Positions 1 through 10,592 of a stretch of 64,000 bases of DNA are shown one piece after another. Source of the stretch: Lewinellaceae bacterium (GTDB taxonomy: Bacteria > Bacteroidota > Bacteroidia > Chitinophagales > Saprospiraceae). Where the stretch lies: positions 124,001 to 188,000 of the forward strand of contig JACJYO010000004.1 of NCBI GenBank assembly GCA_020636075.1, read 5' to 3'. The position numbers were made by a program, and so were the translations under genes. Under the pieces are notes generated by a model. That model made no database searches and was not told where the DNA came from. It saw only the letters and a program-made list of their open reading frames with translations. The stretch's first letter is position 1, and each line of letters opens with the position of its first letter.

Positions 1-3000
1 CATCTGACTGATTTCGTAGGCAGTGAGAATGCCATCTTCCATGCCCGGCCGAAGTGGTTTACCTGTATGCCAGGCGTAGTTGCCGCCGGCCAGGATGAGG
101 CCGGAGCGTATCATGGGGTGGTCGGAGATTTTGAAGGTGGGTTCGGCCTTTCCCAACCCCCGCTCCGGGGAGGGGGCTTCTGTTTGCGGGTCGGGGAAGA
201 AAAAGCCGTGGGTAGCCAGATGCAGGATGCGTGGAGCAGGGCCTGATTTTCCAATGGCCTTGAAGGATTCTTCGGTGGCCGCCATACCCGAATAAAAATG
301 GGTAGAGAAATTTGACTTATTGAGCAACGCTGTAATGCTCGAGCCTTCTTTTTCCGTACCGGGCAAATAACCCCAGTTTCCTCCCCGTTGGGGTACACTG
401 CGGTCGGCATTTACGAAATTTATTGGTGCGGATAACAGTGCCAGATCCACCTGGGTCGCTGAATCTTGTGCGATGGTGGTGGTATCAATCTCATAGGTAA
501 TACCGCCATAAAGCAGGGCTTCCGCTGTTCCATTGGATTTTGACAAATCAGGTACGACCAGGGAGCGGGTGCATCCGAGCCGGGTTAAATTATACCGGTC
601 GGATAGATTTTGGGTGTTGTCGATGGGAATCGCATCGAAATTGATGCGGTGCAATATGCCGGACGGCGCATACCAAAGGGTATGCACACCCGATAAAAGG
701 CTGTCCAGAGGTTTCCAGATTAGGTCGTAAAGACCGGTGAGGTTTCTTGTGTTTAGCGGTTTTACACCCCGGCTATAAAGTTGAGCGAACAATTCGCGGG
801 ATTGTTTCGGAGCACTTGTTGAAAGGATGTTTGTGAGTTGTTTTTCCTCAAAGAGACTTTTGAAAATTGGTTGTTTCACATCAGGAAGCAGAACCAGGGC
901 GGCGTACATGATGCTGTCGGAAGTTTTTGGAAAATTGACCTGGAACTGGATAAACTCTATGGCCGCTTCTCCTTTTTTTAACATAGACTGCACTTCCTGC
1001 CATTTTACCTGCCGGCTGGCTTCGGAATAGCCGGCAATCAAGCGGGAGAGTTCTTTTTCAGCATCGTTTGCTTTTTCCTCGAATCCTTCTACTGCTTTTC
1101 GCTCGGCAATCGGTTTGGCAAGTTCGGCTGCCAGGTAGCGGCGATAGCCTTTGAGTTGTTTGCTCAGGGCCTCCGTTTCGGGGGTGGAAGATGCCAGCGT
1201 ATTCAGACGGCTTGCAGCGGTGCGCAAAAATCCTTTGAGAAAAAGGGCATGGTTGAATGCCAACTCGGGTAAGGCGCCGAATGGTGCGCCTCTTTCCTGC
1301 CTGGAAAGCAGCCAGGAAGACACCCTGTTGCCTGCATTTTGGTAGTTGGACGTATATCGGGCCAACTCCCGTTCCGACAAGAAAGTTGTTGCTTTGGAAA
1401 GCCGGCGTTGGCTCAGCTCAAAATAGCTTTTCAGTAGCGGTTCAGATTCACTGAACCTGTTTTGAATTTCATAAATTATCCCAAGCTTGTTCAGGCTTGC
1501 CCCGTAGTCGGGATGATTTTTCCCCAATAGTTGCTCCTGGATGGCAATAGTTTCGAGGTAAAGCGGTTCGGCCTTTTCATAGTTATTCAATGTTTTATAC
1601 AGACCCGCCAGGTTGAAGAGGCTAAATACGTATTCCGTGTTTGTTTTGCCCAGGATTTTTTCTTCGATAGCCAAAGCTTCGAGGTAATAGGCTTCGGCTT
1701 TATCATACCTACCCATTTCCGAACATACACTTCCCAGGTTTCTCAGCGTAGTCGTATACAGATAATGCTCTTTCCCATATATTTTTTCCCGGATGGCCTT
1801 TGCTTCTTCATAATATGCTTCGGCTTTTTGGTAGTTCTCAATGCGAAAATTCAAGCCCGCCAAGCCAAGCAGGCTAGCTGCATAATCCGGGTGCTCTTTC
1901 CCCAACACGGTTTCTTGTATGGTTTGGGCTTCCAATAAAAGGCGCTCCTCTTTTTCGTAATTGTTCATTTCTCCATACAAAATCGATAGATTATACAGGT
2001 GGCTTGCATAACTACGGTTTTCTTTCCCCACTACTTTTTCCTGAAGCGCGATGGTTTCCAGGTAGTATAATTCGGCTCGTTCAAAATCCCCTTTTTGCCA
2101 ATATAAAATTGCCAGATTGTTCAGGACTCCTATATAGCCCGGGCTTTCTTTTCCATCTACTTTTTCATTGATCGCTTTTGCTTCCAGGTAAAGGGCTTCG
2201 GCTCTATCATAATTACTTATTTCGGCGTATAAAATTGCCAGACTGCCCAAGCACTTTGCATACTCAGTGTGCTCTTTTCCCAGGGTTTCGGTCAGTATGG
2301 CTATGCTTTCGAGGTAAAGCGATTCCGCTTTTTCATAATTGCCGGTTTGCCGGTTGATATCAGCGAGGCTTGTCAGGCTTTTGGCGTAGTCGGGATGTTT
2401 TTTTCCCACTACATTTTCCCGGATCGTTTTAGCATCTAGGTAAAAAGGTTCGGCTTTTTCAAAATCGCCCAAATTGCGGTATGCGTTTCCGATAGAATTC
2501 AATAGCCAGGCAAACTTGAGATCTGTGCTATCGGCTATTTTCGCTATCGTAGATTTTGCTTCGAGATACGACAGTACAGCCTGTTGGTAATTTCCCAGGT
2601 TGTCATAGAGTAATGCCAGGTTGATCCGGTTTGCGGCATACTTCATGTTTTCTTTGCCATAAACTTTTTCCTGTATGGCGAGGGCTTCCAGAAAGAATGG
2701 TTCGGCTTGTTCATACTTGTATATGGTATTATATATGTATGCCAAATTGCTCAGGTTATTGGCATAGTCGGTATCCTCGGCACTGCCCGGGAATTTTTTC
2801 TGGACTGCGATCACTTCGAGGTAAAGGGCTTCGGCTTTTTCATAGTCGCGTGGGGAGAGGACATATCCGTAAAGCAAAGCCAGATTGGCCAGGCAATTCG
2901 CATAGTCGGGGTGCTCCTTGCCCGGGGACTTTTCGAGCAGATCTTTGGCTACCAGGTACCATTTTTCGGCTTCTGCGTAGTCCTTTTTTTTGTAGAACAC

Positions 3001-3240
3001 CCAACCATGGTTGAAACAAGCATTGCCGTAGGCCGCCGTTTCGCGCCCGAGTTTTTCCAGCGCAATTTTTTCGGCGGCGGCACTAACTTCCAGCGCTTTG
3101 TCAAAGTCTTTTTCATTGGCCAGTGTTGTTGAAACCTGGATAAGACTGTCGACTTGATGAACAATAAGGGAATCGGCCGGGGTTTGCGCTACAACCAATA
3201 CGGGAACGCAGAACGACAAGGAAAGGAATAGTGTTTTCAA
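1..3240 (-). CDS. TPR-repeat CHAT-domain protein (3' end cut by window edge)
   Basis: Open for 1080 codons from a TTG start at 3240 to the left edge. A TAA lies in frame five codons upstream of the TTG, so no ATG start is available. The first 19 residues form a Sec signal peptide ending VVAQ. Residues about 30-600 are a tandem array of 42-residue kinesin-light-chain-type TPRs of the pattern YxxSLxxLAxLYxxxxxYxKAExLYLEA. From about residue 800 a CHAT (caspase-like) peptidase domain follows; the His motif ILHLATHGFF is visible, but the Cys motif would lie beyond the edge. CHAT proteins are caspase-fold peptidases often activated through TPR partners. The signal peptide suggests a periplasmic or exported product. 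A G/C-rich repeat is translated inside the CHAT domain just after the His motif. Substrate unknown. Confidence 0.85.
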   Translation of the reverse strand, partial: MKTLFLSLSFCVPVLVVAQTPADSLIVHQVDSLIQVSTTLANEKDFDKALEVSAAAEKIALEKLGRETAAYGNACFNHGWVFYKKKDYAEAEKWYLVAKDLLEKSPGKEHPDYANCLANLALLYGYVLSPRDYEKAEALYLEVIAVQKKFPGSAEDTDYANNLSNLAYIYNTIYKYEQAEPFFLEALAIQEKVYGKENMKYAANRINLALLYDNLGNYQQAVLSYLEAKSTIAKIADSTDLKFAWLLNSIGNAYRNLGDFEKAEPFYLDAKTIRENVVGKKHPDYAKSLTSLADINRQTGNYEKAESLYLESIAILTETLGKEHTEYAKCLGSLAILYAEISNYDRAEALYLEAKAINEKVDGKESPGYIGVLNNLAILYWQKGDFERAELYYLETIALQEKVVGKENRSYASHLYNLSILYGEMNNYEKEERLLLEAQTIQETVLGKEHPDYAASLLGLAGLNFRIENYQKAEAYYEEAKAIREKIYGKEHYLYTTTLRNLGSVCSEMGRYDKAEAYYLEALAIEEKILGKTNTEYVFSLFNLAGLYKTLNNYEKAEPLYLETIAIQEQLLGKNHPDYGASLNKLGIIYEIQNRFSESEPLLKSYFELSQRRLSKATTFLSERELARYTSNYQNAGNRVSSWLLSRQERGAPFGALPELAFNHALFLKGFLRTAASRLNTLASSTPETEALSKQLKGYRRYLAAELAKPIAERKAVEGFEEKANDAEKELSRLIAGYSEASRQVKWQEVQSMLKKGEAAIEFIQFQVNFPKTSDSIMYAALVLLPDVKQPIFKSLFEEKQLTNILSTSAPKQSRELFAQLYSRGVKPLNTRNLTGLYDLIWKPLDSLLSGVHTLWYAPSGILHRINFDAIPIDNTQNLSDRYNLTRLGCTRSLVVPDLSKSNGTAEALLYGGITYEIDTTTIAQDSATQVDLALLSAPINFVNADRSVPQRGGNWGYLPGTEKEGSSITALLNKSNFSTHFYSGMAATEESFKAIGKSGPAPRILHLATHGFFFPDPQTEAPSPERGLGKAEPTFKISDHPMIRSGLILAGGNYAWHTGKPLRPGMEDGILTAYEISQM
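149..178. repeat. G/C-rich palindromic repeat translated inside the CHAT gene
   Basis: An imperfect palindrome of C-runs and G-runs around CTCCGGGGAG. It resembles the G/C-rich repeats at 3934-4173 and 39278-41016. In the CHAT frame it is read as PSPERGLGKAEP, between the His motif and the next conserved strand. Confidence 0.5.
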
Positions 3241-3338
3241 TTGATTTTTCTGTTAGGACATGACACGTAATGCCCTCAAACCTGAGCTTTTTTTGTAAAA
3301 AAAGCAAGCAAAACACCTCCCGTTGTCGGCTCAAAAGT

Positions 3339-5648
<2,310 letters not shown>

Positions 5649-5705
5649 GGGATGGGTGCTCGTTGACTTGAGCGGGTAAATATCGGGATAAGTTTCTAAT
5701 CGGTC

Positions 5706-5736
5706 TTGCCCGGACAACCGTAAGGGGTTAATTTTC
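5706..5736 (+). promoter_or_regulatory. Possible Bacteroidota-type promoter of the thioredoxin gene
   Basis: TTG at 5706-5708 and TAATTTTC at 5729-5736, 20 bp apart. This is one base off the TAnnTTTG -7 consensus and about 30 bp upstream of the ATG at 5768. Weak, pattern-based call. Confidence 0.3.
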
Positions 5737-5767
5737 GCCTCATTTATAACCTAAAATACAAGCCATT

Positions 5768-6985
5768 ATGTTCAAGAAAACAGTGTTCGCTTTTTTATTC
5801 TTCAGTGCCTTAGCGCTCACTTGCGCTACCCAAACCACCGATGCCAACCCGTTGATCGAGGCCCTCAATGAGCGTTTGGCCGCTCAAAAAAACGGCATGT
5901 TCACCCTCGACGCCCGGTTTAAGTTTGCCGACGGCGAAGACACAATCGCGCATCAGGGTACCTGTTATTTTTTTCGGGAATCCAATCCGGATTCCTTTGC
6001 ACAATTTGTAGTGTACATGGACGACCGGCCGGTGTACGCCTTCAACGGTGAAACGTTTTTCCAATCGGCAGGCCAGGATAAATACTGGGTCACCGATGTT
6101 GCCGCAGCGGGCGGCGTCCGCCGCATGTTGCGCGGCAATGTGATGAAAAGTAACCTCGTGTACCACCCGTTGCTTCGGGTTGATCAGCCTGGCTTTTCCG
6201 CCGGTTCCTATGATAAGGTGCGGATAAGTGCCGTACAGGAAGACGGATTGCACCTGCTTCGGCTTACCATGCGGGATACCAGTGTGGAGGAGGCTTTGGG
6301 CGATGTGGCGAACAACAAAATCTATTTCGAGGTGCAGTACGACATTGCGCTGCCGGATTACTACCTGGCGCGCCGCACCGAATCGGTGTGGTTGTTCGAT
6401 GGCTGGCAGTACGACCGCAAGGTGTTTTCGCCGGTAACGTCCTTGCCTGCCGGCGCTAAATTTTCAGACTACTTTGACCCGGAAAAGCTGGCAGAGCGGT
6501 ATACTTTCGAACAGTACGATCCCAATGCACCCGTAAAACGGGAAAAGGAACTGATCAAAATCGGCGACCAGCTACCCGATTTTACCCTCACCGACCTGAC
6601 GGGGAATACGGTAGCGCTTACTGACCTGAGTTCCGGGCTGATCCTGCTGGATTTCTGGTACAAAGGCTGTTTTCCTTGCCAACTGGCCATGCCTAAAATT
6701 GAAAACCTGCACCAGAAATACGCTGCGAAAGGGCTGCAGGTTTTCGGTGTGAACCCTTTCGATAAAAATAACGAACAGATCAAAGACTGGCTGCAAGCGC
6801 GCAATGTCAGCTACAACACCCTCTTCGATCCGGAAAAACAATTGCCCAAGGCCGTTGGTATTCAGGGCTATCCGCTTCTGGTGATCGCCGATGCCAAAAC
6901 AAAGGCGGTGCTGCATGTACACACCGGTTTCAGTGAGGAAATGGAAGCGGAACTGGAACCGGTGATTGTTGAAAAATTGCGGTAG
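5768..6985 (+). CDS. TlpA/AhpC-TSA-type thioredoxin-fold protein with LolA-like N-terminal region
   Basis: 405 aa. Residues 1-20 form a signal peptide (MFKKTVFAFLFFSALALTCA). There is a cysteine at the end of the hydrophobic core, but the residues before it fit a lipobox poorly. Residues about 30-255 resemble the LolA/DUF2092-like periplasmic fold (inference from strand pattern). Residues about 265-400 are a thioredoxin fold beginning GDQLPDFTLTDLTG with the redox motif CFPC in DFWYKGCFPCQLAMP. A role in periplasmic disulfide or peroxide handling is likely; the partner is unknown. It is divergent from the mutase and not obviously in an operon. Confidence 0.82.
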   Translation: MFKKTVFAFLFFSALALTCATQTTDANPLIEALNERLAAQKNGMFTLDARFKFADGEDTIAHQGTCYFFRESNPDSFAQFVVYMDDRPVYAFNGETFFQSAGQDKYWVTDVAAAGGVRRMLRGNVMKSNLVYHPLLRVDQPGFSAGSYDKVRISAVQEDGLHLLRLTMRDTSVEEALGDVANNKIYFEVQYDIALPDYYLARRTESVWLFDGWQYDRKVFSPVTSLPAGAKFSDYFDPEKLAERYTFEQYDPNAPVKREKELIKIGDQLPDFTLTDLTGNTVALTDLSSGLILLDFWYKGCFPCQLAMPKIENLHQKYAAKGLQVFGVNPFDKNNEQIKDWLQARNVSYNTLFDPEKQLPKAVGIQGYPLLVIADAKTKAVLHVHTGFSEEMEAELEPVIVEKLR

Positions 6986-7110
6986 TTGCTGGGTTGGGAT
7001 TTTTGGATTTATATGCCTGAATGAATTACGGTGAGTCCGGAGGGCTTTGTATGTTCGCCGCGCGGGAGCTGCTATTTGCGCTCCGTTGATTATTTGTTTT
7101 TTTAAAAAAA

Positions 7111-7127
7111 TCGCACCAGAGGTGCGA
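7111..7127. repeat. REP-like hairpin upstream of the glycosyltransferase
   Basis: TCGCACC-aga-GGTGCGA, a perfect 7-bp stem six bases before the ATG at 7133. It has the same arms/AGA-loop layout as the third hairpin at 48176-48192. It could affect translation initiation, or be a REP-like sequence. Confidence 0.5.
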
Positions 7128-7132
7128 GTTAC

Positions 7133-8059
7133 ATGAAAACTGCCGGATTCACGTTCATCCGAAATGCGCTGCTTTACGACTATCCGGTTGTGGAAGCTAT
7201 AACGTCCATATTGCCTGTGTGCGATTATTTCGTGGTGGCGGTAGGTAAATCCGACGATGAAACACTCGATCTGGTACGCAGCATTGGCGACCCCAAAATT
7301 CATATTCTGGAAACAGTTTGGGACGACAGCTTGCGTGAAGGTGGTCAAGTGCTGGCGGAAGAAACCAACAAGGCCTTCGATGCCATACCGCAGGAATACG
7401 ACTGGTGTTTTTACATTCAGGCCGACGAGTGTGTGCACGAAGCCGACCTGCCCGCTATCCGGACCGGCATGGCGCGCTGGCTCGACGATCCGGCCACCGA
7501 AGGCTTGCTGTTCAAGTACCGGCATTTTTATGGTTCCTACGACTTTATCGGTGCGAGCCGGCGCTGGTACCGCCGGGAGGTGCGGATTATCCGGAATGAT
7601 AAACGTATTCGTTCGTACCGCGATGCGCAGGGTTTTCGCATTTTCAGCCCCCTTCTTCTTAGCCCAGGCCTTAAGGCCTGGGCTAAGAAGAAGGGGCGCC
7701 CTGAAAAATTACACGTCCGCCAACTCGACGCCCATATCCATCATTACGGCTGGGTAAAACACCCGGCGGCACAACAGCGGAAACAATTCGTCTTCAACCG
7801 GCTCTGGCTCCCCGATGAAAAAGTACGTGAACTGGTGGGCGATGCCGATGTGTACGATTACGACGGCACCGAGCCCCTGGAACGCTACGATGGCACCCAT
7901 CCGGCTGTGATGCTGCCGCGTATTCAGGCGATGAACTGGCGGTTCAGTGGCGATCCCCTGGCGGCGCGGTGGGGTTGGAAAAACCGGCTTTCCCGCGCCC
8001 TGGAGAAGTACACAGGTTGGCGACCGGGCGAGTACAAAAATTATACGTTGCTTCGATAA
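7133..8059 (+). CDS. Glycosyltransferase family 2-like protein interrupted in frame by a palindromic repeat
   Basis: 308 aa, no signal peptide. The N-terminal Rossmann-like half (GFTFIRNALLYDYPVVEAI, VVAVGKSDDETLDLV) and the acidic motif IQADECVHE around residue 96 are typical of GT2-like sugar-nucleotide transferases; QADE stands where DxD is usual. Cytoplasmic; acceptor unknown. The 48-bp palindrome at 7649-7696 is translated as SPLLLSPGLKAWAKKKG between two family-like segments (FRIF and EKLHVRQLDAHIHHYGW). That looks like an insertion into a loop, length a multiple of three. The Nudix gene follows 71 bp downstream. Confidence 0.78.
   Translation: MKTAGFTFIRNALLYDYPVVEAITSILPVCDYFVVAVGKSDDETLDLVRSIGDPKIHILETVWDDSLREGGQVLAEETNKAFDAIPQEYDWCFYIQADECVHEADLPAIRTGMARWLDDPATEGLLFKYRHFYGSYDFIGASRRWYRREVRIIRNDKRIRSYRDAQGFRIFSPLLLSPGLKAWAKKKGRPEKLHVRQLDAHIHHYGWVKHPAAQQRKQFVFNRLWLPDEKVRELVGDADVYDYDGTEPLERYDGTHPAVMLPRIQAMNWRFSGDPLAARWGWKNRLSRALEKYTGWRPGEYKNYTLLR
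7649..7696. repeat. 48-bp perfect palindrome within the glycosyltransferase gene
   Basis: Two 24-bp arms pair perfectly around the axis between 7672 and 7673. The core CCCAGGCCTTAAGGCCTGGG is shared with the 44-bp palindrome at 33903-33946. In this gene it is read in a different codon phase from the second copy. Confidence 0.9.
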
Positions 8060-8130
8060 ATCGGGGAACTTTTGGGCGGCTCCTGCCGTTACCCATGCTT
8101 TCCTTCCATTTTCTAAAAACAACCCTGCTT

Positions 8131-8574
8131 ATGCGCGTAGTTGCTCAATGCCTGTTGGAGCACAATAGCCAGCTGTTGCTCCAGGAGTTCTGGCACGAAC
8201 ACGACCATTATTACTTTTTTCGTCCACCCGGCGGCGGCATCGAGCCCGGCGAATATGCTGCGGATGCCATGCTCCGGGAAATTCAGGAGGAATTGGCTGC
8301 TGAAGTTTCCAAACCGGTATTGGTAGATGTTTTGGAAAATATTTTTGAATACGACGGCCAGACCCGCCACGAAATCGTATTTCTGTTTCGCGCAACTGTG
8401 CTGGATGAGCGGCTGACCAGCGTGCCGGAAATCCGGTTCATCGACAACAGCTTCGAATTTCGGGCAGTGTGGATACCCGTTGCCCAATTGTTGCAAGGCG
8501 ATGATCTGGTGCTGTACCCGGTCGGTTTGCGCGAACGGCTGCCGCAGCTGTATCCGGAAGCGCTATCGGTGTAA
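8131..8574 (+). CDS. Nudix hydrolase
   Basis: 147 aa from the ATG at 8131 (MRVVAQCLLEHNSQLLLQEF). The frame is open further upstream and an ATG at 8095 is possible, but the Nudix fold starts at 8131. The Nudix box is visible at about residues 35-58: GGIEPGEYAADAMLREIQEE, matching Gx5Ex7REUxEE; the final xGU Gly is Ala (LAAEV). The family hydrolyses nucleoside diphosphates linked to another moiety; substrate unknown. Cytoplasmic. Confidence 0.85.
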   Translation: MRVVAQCLLEHNSQLLLQEFWHEHDHYYFFRPPGGGIEPGEYAADAMLREIQEELAAEVSKPVLVDVLENIFEYDGQTRHEIVFLFRATVLDERLTSVPEIRFIDNSFEFRAVWIPVAQLLQGDDLVLYPVGLRERLPQLYPEALSV

Positions 8575-8598
8575 TTTTTTCAAGTCGTGACCACGCAT

Positions 8599-8811
8599 AA
8601 AACAGACAAGATTAACCGGAAAAAAACAGAGGGTGCCTCATAAGTCCTCACATGCGCAAGTAGTTCCTAATTTTCAACACGGAGTTTAATTCTCCCTGGC
8701 CTCCGTGGTAAATAAAATATTCTACGGCGGGCATTTCAGATTTCTCTCTATTGAGACACCCTCTGCAAAATCATGTTTATCCTGTCCAAAAATAAAAAAA
8801 TCTGTCTCCAG
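8599..8811. repeat. MITE-like repeat, copy 1
   Basis: Inner terminal inverted repeats CAGAGGGTGCCTCA (8627-8640) and TGAGACACCCTCTG (8752-8765) bound a core with a CTCCGTGG-type segment followed by AAATATTCTACGGCGGGCAT. The similarity continues outward on both sides (ACAAGATTAACC on the left; ATCCTGTCC, as an imperfect inverted match, on the right). Related copies lie at 23544-23703 (inverted) and 42051-42180. It fills the convergent space between the Nudix gene and batD. Confidence 0.75.
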
Positions 8812-8843
8812 AACGGCAAGTCACTTAATTGAACAATGCGTTG

Positions 8844-10592
8844 TTATTTCAGCGCCGTGTCCAGTTCATGCAGTGCATTATCGGCCAGCTGCCAGGTGGT
8901 GTTCATGTGCACTGCCGGTTCCTGACCGGCAAAAACAACCTGTTCGCAGGTTTGCCAAATTTGGGTCAGCATATCAATCGCAGACCCGGGAACCTGCCGT
9001 TCGGCGAGTTTTTCCCGCATACCTTCCTTCGTCAGTAATACCGGCTCAATGTCCAGATGCAAGGCCACATGTTCCTGCAGTGTTTTGAGCAGCTCGTGGT
9101 AGAACAGTTTAGAATCGGCGCCCTGTGTTAGCTGCGCAACGGCTTTCATTTTTCCACGCATGGCTTTCAGGCTGGGCTTTGGCTGAGCCTCCGTTTTTAC
9201 AGGCTTAGCCTTTCGCGGCCTTCTCCGCCAGAAATAAATCCAGAACAGCAACAAAACCAGGCCTGTCAGCGCGCCCCAGGTGATCGGGTCACGCAGGAGC
9301 ACTGAGGTTGTACGCCAGAGCCTGTCCAAGGCTGAGGGTGGCGGCGGTGGGATGCTGGCTATCGAGTCGGGTGGGGTAGTTTGTTGGCCGTAGAATTGGC
9401 CTGCGGTTACATGCAGTTGCACCGGGGCGGCGGCCAGTAAGCGGCGGTAGTTGGCACTGTCGGTATCGAAAACAACCAATTCCGGCATGAAACTGTAGTC
9501 GCCGGGTTGCCGGGGCAGGATCACATATTCGAGGGTGCGGGCATGGACAAACTGTTCGCCGGTTTCGTATTCTTCCTGTTGCTGAATCTTGGGTTCAAAA
9601 CCCTCCAGGCCCTCGGGAAGTTCGAATACCGGGTTCGCAAAACGCCGGGTATCGCCATTCCCTTCGATCGTTACGGTAAGGGTCAGGGCATCATCAGTGG
9701 TGAGGCTATCCTTGTCGACTGCCACCTTCCAGTCGTACTGACCCGCAACGCCGGAAAAATTGGTCGGGGCGGGCTCGGGCAGAGGTTTTACTTTGAGTTT
9801 AACGGCCTGTGTTTGAACCATTTCGGGCCGTGAGCCGAACAATGCACTCAGGCCACCTGCCTGCTCGATGCCAAGCCGTACACGGGCCGGGCCGATACGG
9901 AAATCACCGGCTTGTTGAGGAAACAATGCTATTTCGTGCAAGACCCGGGTAACATAGCGGTTGCCCTTGATTTTTTGCTGTCGCGTGCGGGTATCAAAAC
10001 GACGGCGTTCCTGGGTAAAAAAACCGTCGAACGCGGGCAGGTCTAAAATATCGTATTCGGAAATACCCACCTGGGTGTACAGAACGATTTGGTACAGCAC
10101 CTGCTGGCCAACCCAGGCTGTTTCGCGATCCAGTTCGGCGCGGATAAACACCCGGCTGTCGGAGCCGGGCGGGGGTGTGGTACTGCCTTCACGGGCTTTC
10201 CCAACCCGGACGACCAGTGGTTGCGAGCGGAGGGTGCGGTTGTCGGTTTGCACCGTTGCTGTTCCGATGGTGTAGGTGCCGGGCGCGCCGGCCTCCAACT
10301 CATACGTCCAGGTTTGGTGGCTGTACGATTTACCATTGACAAAGCCCGAACCGCGCATTTCCGACGGGCCCGAAGTGACCCGGAAGCCGTTAAAATCGGG
10401 TGGAATAAATCGTTTGGCAAACGTGTTTTTAAGCGCGAAGGAAACTTCAAAGCGACTGCCTTCCGGCACTTCTTTCGTTGGGCCTTCTGATTCGAACGTG
10501 GCAGTTCCCTGCGCTGGCAATGCCAGCTGATGAAGAACCAACCAGCAGATGATCAGGCAGGCCGTATTTAAGAACCGTGTGTTTCGCATCAT
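8844..10592 (-). CDS. batD: BatD-family protein (oxygen tolerance protein)
   Basis: 582 aa. Signal peptide in residues 1-28 (ending LALPAQG), then long beta-rich periplasmic domains with the BatD signature region FIPPDFNGFRVTSGPS and later GVAGQYDWKVAVDK. A transmembrane helix follows at about residues 435-452 (ITWGALTGLVLLLFWIYFW) with a basic cytoplasmic tail. BatD proteins belong to the Bacteroides aerotolerance cluster; here the other bat genes are absent and gldB lies directly upstream. The start ATG overlaps the gldB stop by 4 bp, implying translational coupling. Confidence 0.85.
   Translation of the reverse strand: MMRNTRFLNTACLIICWLVLHQLALPAQGTATFESEGPTKEVPEGSRFEVSFALKNTFAKRFIPPDFNGFRVTSGPSEMRGSGFVNGKSYSHQTWTYELEAGAPGTYTIGTATVQTDNRTLRSQPLVVRVGKAREGSTTPPPGSDSRVFIRAELDRETAWVGQQVLYQIVLYTQVGISEYDILDLPAFDGFFTQERRRFDTRTRQQKIKGNRYVTRVLHEIALFPQQAGDFRIGPARVRLGIEQAGGLSALFGSRPEMVQTQAVKLKVKPLPEPAPTNFSGVAGQYDWKVAVDKDSLTTDDALTLTVTIEGNGDTRRFANPVFELPEGLEGFEPKIQQQEEYETGEQFVHARTLEYVILPRQPGDYSFMPELVVFDTDSANYRRLLAAAPVQLHVTAGQFYGQQTTPPDSIASIPPPPPSALDRLWRTTSVLLRDPITWGALTGLVLLLFWIYFWRRRPRKAKPVKTEAQPKPSLKAMRGKMKAVAQLTQGADSKLFYHELLKTLQEHVALHLDIEPVLLTKEGMREKLAERQVPGSAIDMLTQIWQTCEQVVFAGQEPAVHMNTTWQLADNALHELDTALK

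Noticed and set aside
1531..1938. Open frame antisense to the TPR array
   Set aside because: Repetitive coding DNA keeps the opposite frame open; no independent gene evidence.
8705..9088. Plus-strand frame starting MVNKIFYGGHFRF
   Set aside because: The first part is the MITE-like core and the rest is antisense to batD. Similar VNKIFYGGHFRF frames arise at 23459-24046 and 41874-42200 from other copies of the same repeat.
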